Made by a program: the position numbers and the translations under genes. A stretch of 11,349 nucleotides of DNA, from assembly GCA_022563055.1 (NCBI GenBank), contig JADFOB010000013.1, forward strand, positions 1 through 11,349, given 5' to 3'. This DNA comes from Planctomycetota bacterium (GTDB taxonomy: Bacteria > Planctomycetota > Phycisphaerae > UBA1845). Numbering within the stretch: the first letter of the stretch is position 1; each line of letters opens with the position of its first letter. Shown in pieces: positions 1 to 5,889 of this stretch. The notes below the pieces were generated by a model. It ran no database searches, was not told the origin of the DNA, and saw only the letters and a list, made by a program, of their open reading frames with translations.

Positions 1-158
1 GCGGCTTTGTTTCAACTGCTGTCGTCATCGTTGACCTGCTTCTCTCTAGCGTCCTACGAGTTTCGACATCCCTATCACCGACCGTCCGTCACGGAGCAGC
101 CAACCTGCACAAGGATAACACAATCCCGCCGTGAGTTCAAGTCATCCACCGCCAAAGC

Positions 159-177
159 GCCACAAGAAACTTGCGGC
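159..177 (-). terminator. Possible weak stem-loop after miaB
   Basis: Just past the miaB stop codon, the minus strand reads GCCGCAAG, a TTT loop, then CTTGTGGC. This gives an 8-bp stem containing one G-U pair. No run of U follows, so it is not a classical intrinsic terminator. The position directly behind the stop codon is the main argument for a role in ending or stabilising the transcript. The rest of positions 1-158 shows no gene I can support. Confidence 0.25.
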
Positions 178-178
178 T

Positions 179-1675
179 TCATCGTGAACGTACGACCGGA
201 AGGACTACGCCACCCGGCGTACGGTCTCGCTCGGCTCGGGCTGCGCTCTGAGTCAGCACGCCGTGTAACGTCAGCGCGGTCACAGCCTCAATCCGAACGT
301 CGACCAAGCGCCCGATGTGCTCCGGTCTCCCTGGGAAGACCACGATCCTATCCTGTTTCGTCCGCCCGACAAGCTGGTCGGACCGCCGCCACCCGACTTC
401 CTCGCCGCGTGTCTGCTCCGCCTCCTGTGCCTTGAGAGCCGCCTTGCTATAACCCTCCGCCAGAATCTCGACGGTCGAACCGACAAGCCCGCGGTTGGCG
501 GCGACAGAGATGCTCTCTTGCAGATCGAGAAGATCCACGTTGCGGCGCTTCTTGACCTCGTCCGGCACGTCGTCCACCTCACGCTTGTCCGCTGCGGTAC
601 CGGGGCGCTGTGAATACTTGAAGACGAAGATGTTCTTGAAGCGGCATCGCTCGATCAGCCCCATGCTCGCCTCGTGGTCGTTCTGGGTCTCGCCGCAGAA
701 TCCGACGATGAAGTCACTGGCTAAGGAGATGTCGGGAACATAGCCACGAGCCCGATCAATCAACTCCACGAACCGCTGGGCTGTGTATCGCCGGCGCATG
801 CGTTCGAGAATCCGATCGCTGCCGCTTTGGACGGGGAGATGGAGGTACTCGCAAACCTCCGGCACGTCTCGCATGACCTCGAAGATGTCGTCCGTGAAAT
901 CGCCGGGATAGCTCGTGACAAACCGTACGCGATCAATCCCGGGGACTTGGCTCACGTTGGTCAGCAGCTCGGCGAAGCGGACCGCCCGACCGTTCTCGTC
1001 GTGGACGTAGCTGTTGACCGTCTGCCCCAGCAGCGTGATCTCCCGGCAGCCCCGGTCCGAAAGCATTTTGACTTCCTCGATGATCTGCGACGGGGGCCTG
1101 CTCCGCTCGGCGCCGCGCGTAAAGGGAACGACGCAGAACGTACAAAACTTGTCACAGCCTCGTTGGACCCGGACGTAGGCTTGCAGCACGCGTTGATCGG
1201 GCGCTGGGTCGCGCGACAAGTCCAGCGCCTCGACGGAATCGTACTGGTGGGAACGCTGCAAGGGCGTGCTCTTGCGTGACAACGATTGCGACAGGGCGAT
1301 CGCCCGCGCACGGTTTTCCTGAACCTCCTCGATCAGCGCGGGGATCTTGTTGAGCTCGCTGGGGCCGCAGATCAGATCCACGTGCGGCATCTTGGCGAAG
1401 ATTCCGTCGGGGTCGCGCTCGGCCATACAGCCGATCACCCCGATAACCATATCACGCTTGCCCCCTTTTGGTTTTTTCCAGGCGCCGAGGTGGGAGAGGG
1501 CTTTTTGCTCTGCGTGGTCCCGCACGCTGCACGTGTTCAGAAGGGCGACGTCGGCCACCGTGACATCTTGTGTCCGTTCGTAGCCGAGCTTGCGCAACTG
1601 CCCGAGGACGAGCTCGCTGTCGAGCACGTTCATCTGGCAGCCCATCGTTTCGAGGTAGACCTTGCCCCGCTGCAT
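179..1675 (-). CDS. miaB: tRNA-2-methylthio-N6-dimethylallyladenosine synthase MiaB
   Basis: Radical-SAM methylthiotransferase that adds a methylthio group to i6A37 of tRNAs reading UNN codons, in the cytoplasm. Numbering from the longest frame (ATG at 1714), the N-terminal UPF0004 domain carries ETMGCQMN with Cys26, plus Cys62 and Cys96, which bind the auxiliary 4Fe-4S cluster. The radical-SAM motif GCDKFCTFCVVPFTRG supplies Cys187, Cys191 and Cys194. A C-terminal TRAM domain includes LVGRTKQDRIVVF. The GCQMN and CTFCVVP motifs point to MiaB rather than RimO or MtaB. I prefer the start at 1675 (MQRGKVYLETMGC) because it matches the usual N-terminus of the family. The ATG at 1714 has a GGAAAG before it, but both lie inside a dispersed repeat and add 13 unconserved residues. 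The family identity is secure; the start is not. Confidence 0.95.
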   Translation of the reverse strand: MQRGKVYLETMGCQMNVLDSELVLGQLRKLGYERTQDVTVADVALLNTCSVRDHAEQKALSHLGAWKKPKGGKRDMVIGVIGCMAERDPDGIFAKMPHVDLICGPSELNKIPALIEEVQENRARAIALSQSLSRKSTPLQRSHQYDSVEALDLSRDPAPDQRVLQAYVRVQRGCDKFCTFCVVPFTRGAERSRPPSQIIEEVKMLSDRGCREITLLGQTVNSYVHDENGRAVRFAELLTNVSQVPGIDRVRFVTSYPGDFTDDIFEVMRDVPEVCEYLHLPVQSGSDRILERMRRRYTAQRFVELIDRARGYVPDISLASDFIVGFCGETQNDHEASMGLIERCRFKNIFVFKYSQRPGTAADKREVDDVPDEVKKRRNVDLLDLQESISVAANRGLVGSTVEILAEGYSKAALKAQEAEQTRGEEVGWRRSDQLVGRTKQDRIVVFPGRPEHIGRLVDVRIEAVTALTLHGVLTQSAARAERDRTPGGVVLPVVRSR

Positions 1676-1705
1676 GACCCCATCTGCCGTATCAAGAGCG
1701 CGCCG

Positions 1706-1776
1706 ACGCGCCATTCTTTCCGAGCCGCGAGCGCAAGCGACCGGTCCTCAACCCCGCGCTTGCGCTTGGGGCTCGG
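1706..1776. repeat. Dispersed hairpin repeat, family A, copy 1
   Basis: Two 20-base arms (1720-1739 and 1757-1776) pair with three internal mismatches around a short spacer. The arms read CCGAGCC..AGCGCAAGCG and its complement. The stretch 1720-1749 (30 bases) recurs identically at 5797-5826. The 21-base flank 1706-1726 recurs in reverse complement at 5853-5873. The element fills most of the gap between miaB and the OmpA-like gene and runs into the 5' end of the longest miaB frame, supplying its ATG at 1714 and the preceding GGAAAG. It resembles REP/BIME-type or other non-coding palindromic repeats; no transposase is nearby. Confidence 0.85.
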
Positions 1777-1813
1777 ATCTCACTCGCCGTCGCGCGATTC
1801 GTGATACTCCGTG

Positions 1814-2683
1814 CTACGGCGTCGCATCCATGGACGCCACGGCCCTATCCGATCCGGGGCTCGCAATGGAGGCCCGGAGAATCGATCCCTTCGGGACGAT
1901 GTAGATCTCGACGCGGCGGTTCTGACTGCTTCCTTGCGCGGTCGAGTTGTCCGCAACGGGTCGATATTCACCGCAACCCATCACACCGATTCTCTGGGGC
2001 GTATACTTGTTCTTCTGAAGCACGTCCGAGACGGCGATCGCTCGATGGGCTGACAGGTGCCAGTTCGTTGGATGTTTGGCTTTGGTCGCGGATCGCGATA
2101 TCGGTCGGTTATCGGTGTGTCCCACCACGATGATCTCAAAATCAGCGGCCTCCGGGGAGTTGAGTATCTCCGTAAAATGCTTCAGCGTTCCCAACGATGA
2201 CTCCCGAACGACATCGCTGCCCAGCGCAAAGAGCAGATCCGCCTTCCATTTAACCGTCCCGCGAATCGGGTCGTAGGCGACGGCCTCGGGATGCACTTCG
2301 GCAAATCGCCTCAGGGCGCTGTCGAGCTTCTCGGGGAGCATCGGCGCTGCGATGGTGATGTCGGCGAACTTCCCGCTCATCTCCTCGAGCGCCGCCTGCG
2401 CGGTCTGTCGCATTTCATCCAGCAGCTCATTCTCGCTCTGGAGGTTGGCGACAATCTGTCCCTTGGCGTCCAATTCGCGCTCGCAGGATTCCGACCGCAG
2501 GCGGAGCGCATCCACGGAGCTGCGCGCGTCGAACAACTCCTGGCTTAGCGTCATTTTCTCCGCCTCGAGGTTCCTGTTCAGCGCTTGCAGCCGGCGATGA
2601 TCATCCAGTGATGCGCACCCGGTTCCCAACGCCGCCACCCAACAACCCAACACCATCCCGACAATCCATTTGCCCCGCCGCAT
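1814..2683 (-). CDS. OmpA/MotB-family peptidoglycan-binding envelope protein
   Basis: Probable envelope protein of 289 residues that tethers the outer membrane or a membrane complex to peptidoglycan. Residues 1-22 are a basic, then hydrophobic export signal ending at LGTGC (Cys23). This looks like a lipobox, but Gly at -3 is unusual, so lipidation is uncertain. Residues 30-105 are charged, heptad-like coiled coil. Residues about 142-263 are the OmpA C-terminal domain: GTVKWKADLLFALGS, VVGHTDNRP with Asp191, SAHRAIAVSDVL, and NRRVEIYIV with Arg257. Asp191 and Arg257 correspond to the residues that grip diaminopimelate. A 26-residue tail follows. The ATG at 2683 is chosen because AAAGGAGG lies six bases upstream; in-frame codons further upstream lack such a site. 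The architecture is like MotB/Pal, but without flagellar or Tol neighbours I leave it unnamed. Confidence 0.88.
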   Translation of the reverse strand: MRRGKWIVGMVLGCWVAALGTGCASLDDHRRLQALNRNLEAEKMTLSQELFDARSSVDALRLRSESCERELDAKGQIVANLQSENELLDEMRQTAQAALEEMSGKFADITIAAPMLPEKLDSALRRFAEVHPEAVAYDPIRGTVKWKADLLFALGSDVVRESSLGTLKHFTEILNSPEAADFEIIVVGHTDNRPISRSATKAKHPTNWHLSAHRAIAVSDVLQKNKYTPQRIGVMGCGEYRPVADNSTAQGSSQNRRVEIYIVPKGSILRASIASPGSDRAVASMDATP

Positions 2684-2685
2684 GA

Positions 2686-2696
2686 CATGCCTCCTT
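2686..2696 (-). promoter_or_regulatory. Strong Shine-Dalgarno site of the OmpA-like gene
   Basis: The minus strand reads AAAGGAGG followed by six bases and the ATG at 2683. It is the clearest ribosome-binding site in the window and fixes the start of the OmpA-like gene 26 codons downstream of the longest open frame. Confidence 0.75.
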
Positions 2697-2842
2697 TGCC
2701 TGAACCCAACCGTCGCCGCCCGTACATGAATCCGCGCACCCGCGCCGCTTTTTTCCCGCACCCGACCCGATGTCTACGTAGCGCTGAAAAAACCCACTGA
2801 TACTCCCTCGCACTTGCTTCCGTGAGTTGCCGAGGTCCGTGT

Positions 2843-2952
2843 AGCCCAGCCGCCCCCGGCTGGGTGTCTGTCCATCCGCCCCCGGCTGGGTGTTTGTCCA
2901 TCCGCCCGCGCCTGGGTGTTTGCCCAGACACAGCGGAGGGCCGCTGTGCCAC
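2843..2952 (-). repeat. Dispersed two-hairpin repeat, family B, copy 1 (expanded)
   Basis: Read on the minus strand, it starts with a 30-base block (2923-2952) that forms a CACAGCGG/CCGCTGTG hairpin. The block recurs with one mismatch at 7172-7201. It then contains three tandem 26-base units (2850-2875, 2876-2901, 2902-2927) built on CCGCCCCCGGCTGGGTGT. The first two units differ at one base; the third is more diverged. It ends with a CCCAGCCG/CGGCTGGG hairpin (2845-2864) and a GCTACA end that nearly pairs with the opening TGTGGC. The compact relative at 7171-7232 has only one unit, so this copy seems to have grown by tandem duplication. No protein-coding role is supported. Confidence 0.85.
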
Positions 2953-3011
2953 AAGGACCAACCCACAAGACCAGCTCTGATCTAGCACCAGCCATGGCCC
3001 CTGCGCCCTGG

Positions 3012-3926
3012 CTATCCGGACCGCTTGGCCAGGATGTAGGTAACACCCGCCGCGATCACGGAAACACCCACAGCCGCGCCGGCAAAGATCATCAGGTTAT
3101 CGTAAATCTGCTCGATGATTCCGGGCACGACGCCGCGTACCATCGCGGCGCCGGAAAGCCCGCCCACCAACATCACGACGACCGCCACCACCATGAGCGC
3201 CGTGAGGCCCGACGAGACCGCGTCGGGGCCATACTCCACAACCTGGACGGTCGTTGTCTTTGGTTTGGCTGATGGGTCAACCTCGGGCCTGAAGACCTCT
3301 TCTCCGTCCGGTGCTTCGGGGATGGATTCATCGAGTCCCGCACGAGTCGCATCGCCCATTTCGACGTCGCTCGTGGTCTTCTCGCCGGTGTAGATTTCGT
3401 CAATCAGGTCCGCGCCAAGCGACGTGTCATCGCTTTCGCGCGTCAGATTCATGATGCCCGAACCGCTGCCCGTCCCGTCAATTCCCAGACCGGCTACGTC
3501 GCTGACAGCCGTTTGCGCGAGCGGGTCGACAGCCTCGTCAAGTTCGTCGTCATCGAAGACGTTGATCCCGACGGAGGGAACGACGCTTTCCTCTTTGGCT
3601 TGGGTGCTGGTCGTGGAACCGGCCGCCGTCACATCCGAAGCGTCCACCTCTTCCAAGCTCAGGATGTCGCTGCCCGATGGGGACAGCTCGATGGAAGAAT
3701 CGTCCGCGGGTTCAAGGACGATCCCACCGCTGGAGGAGGCCGCGGCTCCACCGGAATCGGCGCCCGCCGCCTCGGCCATCTGGTCGACCTCGTCGACTTT
3801 GTAGTTGGTGCTTCCCGCGTCGCGGAACTCCCGCAGCGTGCCCTCGCGGACCAACGCCCGGAGTTCGTCCTCCGTCTTGCCCAACCGCTTGGCAGCCTCT
3901 TCGACTGTATAAAACATCTTTGCCAT
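3012..3926 (-). CDS. HTH-domain protein with acidic linker and two C-terminal membrane segments
   Basis: A 304-residue protein. Residues 5-50 (YTVEEAAKRLGKTEDELRAL..GTLREFRD..YKVDEVDQM) fit a MerR/excisionase-type winged HTH (HTH_17 family). Residues 50-235 are a low-complexity Ser/Asp/Glu/Gly-rich linker with no recognisable fold, including the patch FDDDELDEAVD. Two hydrophobic segments follow at about 241-262 and 278-300, ending in a basic KRSG tail. If both segments cross the membrane, the HTH and tail lie on the same side, presumably the cytoplasm. The HTH may bind DNA, or may serve as a peptide- or partner-recognition module. The ATG at 3926 has only a weak AGCAGG upstream; the ATG at 3917 is an alternative. 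I infer a membrane-anchored regulator or scaffold; the target is unknown. Confidence 0.85.
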   Translation of the reverse strand: MAKMFYTVEEAAKRLGKTEDELRALVREGTLREFRDAGSTNYKVDEVDQMAEAAGADSGGAAASSSGGIVLEPADDSSIELSPSGSDILSLEEVDASDVTAAGSTTSTQAKEESVVPSVGINVFDDDELDEAVDPLAQTAVSDVAGLGIDGTGSGSGIMNLTRESDDTSLGADLIDEIYTGEKTTSDVEMGDATRAGLDESIPEAPDGEEVFRPEVDPSAKPKTTTVQVVEYGPDAVSSGLTALMVVAVVVMLVGGLSGAAMVRGVVPGIIEQIYDNLMIFAGAAVGVSVIAAGVTYILAKRSG

Positions 3927-3976
3927 GGATGCCTGCTCTGTGTTCCAGTATCGACTACATACGGGATCGGTTCAGA

Positions 3977-4077
3977 GCCCGTTGAAAAACTCTACGACGC
4001 TTCCCGAACCGACGTTCTCCGGCGCTCTACGGCCGCCACGGGGGATCCCGGCGCGCCGGGACTACTTTTCAACGGGC
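3977..4077. repeat. Inverted-repeat element with central-right 16-bp palindrome
   Basis: A perfect 12-bp inverted repeat, GCCCGTTGAAAA at 3977-3988 and its complement at 4066-4077, bounds a 101-base segment. Inside lies a perfect 16-bp palindrome, TCCCGGCGCGCCGGGA at 4046-4061. The right end lies two bases from the stop codon of the small upstream protein gene, so the structure could also act in transcript termination. No target-site duplication was evident and no open frame inside is credible. It could be a small non-autonomous mobile element or another non-coding repeat family; only one copy is present here. Confidence 0.7.
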
Positions 4078-4079
4078 GG

Positions 4080-4577
4080 TTAAGGCATCTCGCCTTGGGT
4101 CTCCCGCAGCTTGTACTTCCGCTGCTCCTCGACCATCTGCTCCACCACGTCGGGCGGCAGGTCACAGATGTTATGGTTCTCCAGGTACCGATCATACCGC
4201 CACGTCCGGGCGGCGGCCAGACGCAGGCACCCCTTGTGCGGCAGGTATTCGTAGGTCCAGAGCGTCATGGCATCCACGTCCACGACGTAGACCCCGTAGG
4301 TGTTCTTCGAGAGCTGCCCCGAGAACGCAAAGACGCCTCGTGCCCCACCGCTCATCACAGCCTGCCCCAAGGCCGGGGGTACCAATCCCGGGCCGTCGGA
4401 CCGGACCACGAGCGACACCGCGATGACGACCAGCGCGGTCGCAATCACCCACAGCACGGGGTGCGGCGTTCGAGGGGCTCCGTGTGTCAACACCGCGTGA
4501 GCCTCCGGATCGCAAACGGTCGTTTGTGGACTTTCAGGGGTTTTAACAGCGATTCCTCCCACGTGCCCGGCCGGCAT
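4080..4577 (-). CDS. Small membrane-anchored protein of unknown function
   Basis: I do not recognise a named family. From the ATG at 4577 it has 165 residues. A hydrophilic N-terminus of about 40 residues is followed by one membrane segment (VLWVIATALVVIAVSLVV) and a soluble C-terminal domain of about 100 residues. That domain includes GVFAFSGQLSKNTYGVYVVDVD, then TLWTYEYLP, RLAAARTWRYDRYLENHN and a charged helical end. The aromatic-rich alternating pattern suggests a beta-strand domain facing the periplasm, by inference. The frame stays open up to a GTG at 4625, but that codon directly abuts a TATAAT that may be the -10 box, which favours the start at 4577. A GGGAGG at 4555-4560 has no start codon correctly placed after it in frame. 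It stands alone, with gaps of over 150 bases on each side. Confidence 0.7.
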   Translation of the reverse strand: MPAGHVGGIAVKTPESPQTTVCDPEAHAVLTHGAPRTPHPVLWVIATALVVIAVSLVVRSDGPGLVPPALGQAVMSGGARGVFAFSGQLSKNTYGVYVVDVDAMTLWTYEYLPHKGCLRLAAARTWRYDRYLENHNICDLPPDVVEQMVEEQRKYKLRETQGEMP

Positions 4578-4625
4578 GCACCCGCCACGGCCGACCCGCA
4601 CGGCCCACACGCCACCCCACAGCAC

Positions 4626-4653
4626 ATTATAGGGCGCGACCCGTCCGGGTCCA
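4626..4653 (-). promoter_or_regulatory. Candidate sigma-70-type promoter of the small anchored protein gene
   Basis: On the minus strand a perfect TATAAT (4626-4631) follows TGGACC (4648-4653, four of six matches to TTGACA) with a 16-base spacer. Transcription would begin near 4618, about 40 bases before the ATG at 4577. Caution: these bases also belong to an imperfect 27-base-period direct repeat (4631-4654 and 4658-4681), so the match may be incidental. Confidence 0.45.
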
Positions 4654-4681
4654 GCATAGGGAGCGACCTACCTGGGTCCAG
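4631..4681. repeat. Imperfect direct repeat, 27-base period
   Basis: Units at 4631-4654 and 4658-4681 agree at 19 of 24 positions, sharing AGGG.GCGACC and GGGTCCAG. Each can form a small hairpin between GACC and GGGTC. The repeat sits upstream of the small anchored protein gene and overlaps its candidate promoter, so it could hold operator sites or be another dispersed element. Confidence 0.5.
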
Positions 4682-4708
4682 GTGCGTCACGCTTTGGGCG
4701 GAACCCCT

Positions 4709-4785
4709 GGGAGGGCGAGCCTCCTGGCGAGCCGCGAGGTTCACGTGCCATGATGGCTGTAGCTCGGCAGGAGCCTCGCCCTCCC
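4709..4785. repeat. Planctomycete-style inverted repeat (GGGAGGGCGAG..GAGC)
   Basis: The arms 4709-4732 and 4762-4785 are each 24 bases and pair with two mismatches around a 29-base loop. Conceptual translations give REGEAPAE, GGRGSCRA and ARQEPRPP-like peptides. I recall these as spurious proteins recurring in planctomycete genomes, so this is a taxon hint as well as a repeat. It occupies the gap downstream of the aminotransferase gene. The arms could form a long hairpin in RNA or a cruciform in DNA. Confidence 0.8.
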
Positions 4786-4800
4786 GAAATACACGGATCC

Positions 4801-4847
4801 CCAATGAGCCGTCGAGGGCGACACATTGGCCGCGAGCGGGCGCTCGC
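4801..4847 (-). terminator. Stem-loops downstream of the aminotransferase gene
   Basis: About 20 bases past the aminotransferase stop codon, a perfect 7-bp stem (GCGAGCG/CGCTCGC, 4832-4847) has only two bases between its arms. Next to it, CCAATG/CATTGG (4801-4806 and 4824-4829) encloses GTCG/CGAC (4811-4814 and 4819-4822). No U run follows, so a terminator role is only possible. Confidence 0.25.
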
Positions 4848-4866
4848 ACGTTTCTTCCGCGCGCAC

Positions 4867-5748
4867 TCAGCCGACAAGGGATTGGGGTGTGCCGGCGGCG
4901 AACGCTTGCGTTTGAGCCTGAAACTCGTCGAAGAGCCGCCGCGTGGTCGGACCGACCCGGCCATCGGCGATCGGGCGGTCATCGACCGACGTGATCCCGA
5001 GCACATCCACCGTCGTGGACGACATGAACAACTCCTCCGCGCACAACATCGTTTCGACGTCGAAAACCCGCTCCTCGAAGGCGATCCCCGCGGAAGCGGC
5101 GCACTCCATCAGGAGCGCCTGCGTCACCCCGTGCAGGATCGACTCCGTGCGCGGGGGGATCACGACGGTCGCGCCCTGGACCATGAACATATTGGCGGAC
5201 GTACATTCACGGACCTCGCCCGAGCGGGTCACGAAGATGGCATCATCATACCCTCGGTTCGTCGCGTCGTTCTTGGCAAGCACATTGGGCAGGAGCGTGA
5301 TCGCCTTGATATAACAGTTCGACCAGCGAACCTCGGGCGTTGTCACCACGCGCGCTCCGCGACAGCGCAGATCCTCCGACACCTTCGGCATAGGCTTGAA
5401 CGTCAGGATCACGGTGGGCGAAAGCGCCTGCGGGATGACGTGCGAACGTGCAGCCACCCCACGCGTGATCTGAATATAGATCAGGGCCTTGTGGCAAGCG
5501 CCGCTTTGGAGCAGACCCTCCGCGATGATCGGCTCGATCGGCTCTGCGTCAAAGTCGTAGTCGAGCCCGATCGCGCCCGCGCTTCGCCGGAGGCGACGCA
5601 TGTGTTGTTCGAGCAGGAAAGGTCGGCCACCGTAAGCAGCCACCACCTCGTAGATGCCGTCGCCGAACTGAAAACCCCGATCCTCAATCGAGACTTTCGC
5701 CTCCGAGATCGGACCGAACACACCGTTTAGATACGCCAGTTCCTTCAT
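4867..5748 (-). CDS. Class IV PLP aminotransferase, D-amino-acid aminotransferase-like
   Basis: A 293-residue cytosolic enzyme of the normal length for fold-type IV PLP aminotransferases. It matches Bacillus D-amino-acid aminotransferase block by block from memory: IEDRGFQFGDGIYEVV (residues 21-36), YIQITRGVAARSH (91-103), RWSNCYIKAITLLPNVLAK (141-159) and ECTSANMF (181-188). Lys148 is the expected Schiff-base lysine, Glu181 the residue near the pyridine nitrogen, and Tyr33 lies in the conserved active-site loop. The Arg101-Ser-His103 pair corresponds to the Arg98/His100 carboxylate clamp of D-amino-acid transaminase, favouring D-alanine/2-oxoglutarate transamination over branched-chain substrates (IlvE). 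Such an enzyme can supply D-glutamate for peptidoglycan. The start MKELAYLNG matches the family N-terminus, although no strong ribosome-binding site precedes it. Substrate assignment is inferred. Confidence 0.9.
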   Translation of the reverse strand: MKELAYLNGVFGPISEAKVSIEDRGFQFGDGIYEVVAAYGGRPFLLEQHMRRLRRSAGAIGLDYDFDAEPIEPIIAEGLLQSGACHKALIYIQITRGVAARSHVIPQALSPTVILTFKPMPKVSEDLRCRGARVVTTPEVRWSNCYIKAITLLPNVLAKNDATNRGYDDAIFVTRSGEVRECTSANMFMVQGATVVIPPRTESILHGVTQALLMECAASAGIAFEERVFDVETMLCAEELFMSSTTVDVLGITSVDDRPIADGRVGPTTRRLFDEFQAQTQAFAAGTPQSLVG

Positions 5749-5796
5749 ACCAAAGCATCCATGCTACATCACCGTGCGCGATTGGGCACCGCTTTT

Positions 5797-5873
5797 CCGA
5801 GCCGCGAGCGCAAGCGACCGGTCCTCTTGAAAACCCCCGCGCTTGCGCTTGGGGCTCGGAAAGAATGGCGCGT
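5797..5873. repeat. Dispersed hairpin repeat, family A, copy 2
   Basis: Second copy of the repeat at 1706-1776, in the gap between the rhomboid and aminotransferase genes. The arms are 5797-5816 and 5840-5859. The first 30 bases are identical to copy 1, while the spacer differs (TTGAAAACCC here). The 21-base flank is found here beyond the right arm (5853-5873), whereas in copy 1 it lies beyond the left arm in the opposite sense. A full-length element may therefore have had this flank at both ends, with each copy keeping one. Confidence 0.85.
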
Positions 5874-5889
5874 AAACGCGCACGGGCGT

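Larger units (their letters stand above)
2684..3011. other. 328-base intergenic region without a gene
   Basis: This gap lies between the HTH gene and the OmpA-like gene. Its right half (2843-2952) is an expanded palindromic and tandem repeat. The left half holds the leader of the OmpA-like gene, including a run of six T on the minus strand near 2786. I found no convincing -35/-10 pair. The short open frames that cross it are translations of the repeat and are not credible proteins. Confidence 0.6.

Noticed and set aside
7..435. Plus-strand open frame at the left edge
   Set aside because: Most of it is antisense to the miaB TRAM domain; the composition is Arg/Ser/Pro-rich with no motif and no ribosome-binding site.
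2850..2927. CRISPR-like array
   Set aside because: The 26-base units are directly adjacent with no unique spacers, and no cas gene is nearby; it is a tandem expansion of a palindromic repeat.
4487..4849. Minus-strand open frames with REGEAPAE/ARQEARPP peptides
   Set aside because: These are translations of the inverted repeat at 4709-4785, a known source of false proteins, not genes.
3513..4994. Plus-strand open frame of 493 residues
   Set aside because: It crosses two genes on the other strand, an inverted-repeat element and the GGRGSCRA-type repeat, and its sequence is rich in Arg, His and Pro with no domain.
4750..5730. Plus-strand open frame of 326 residues
   Set aside because: It is the antisense shadow of the aminotransferase gene, whose catalytic residues are all present on the minus strand.
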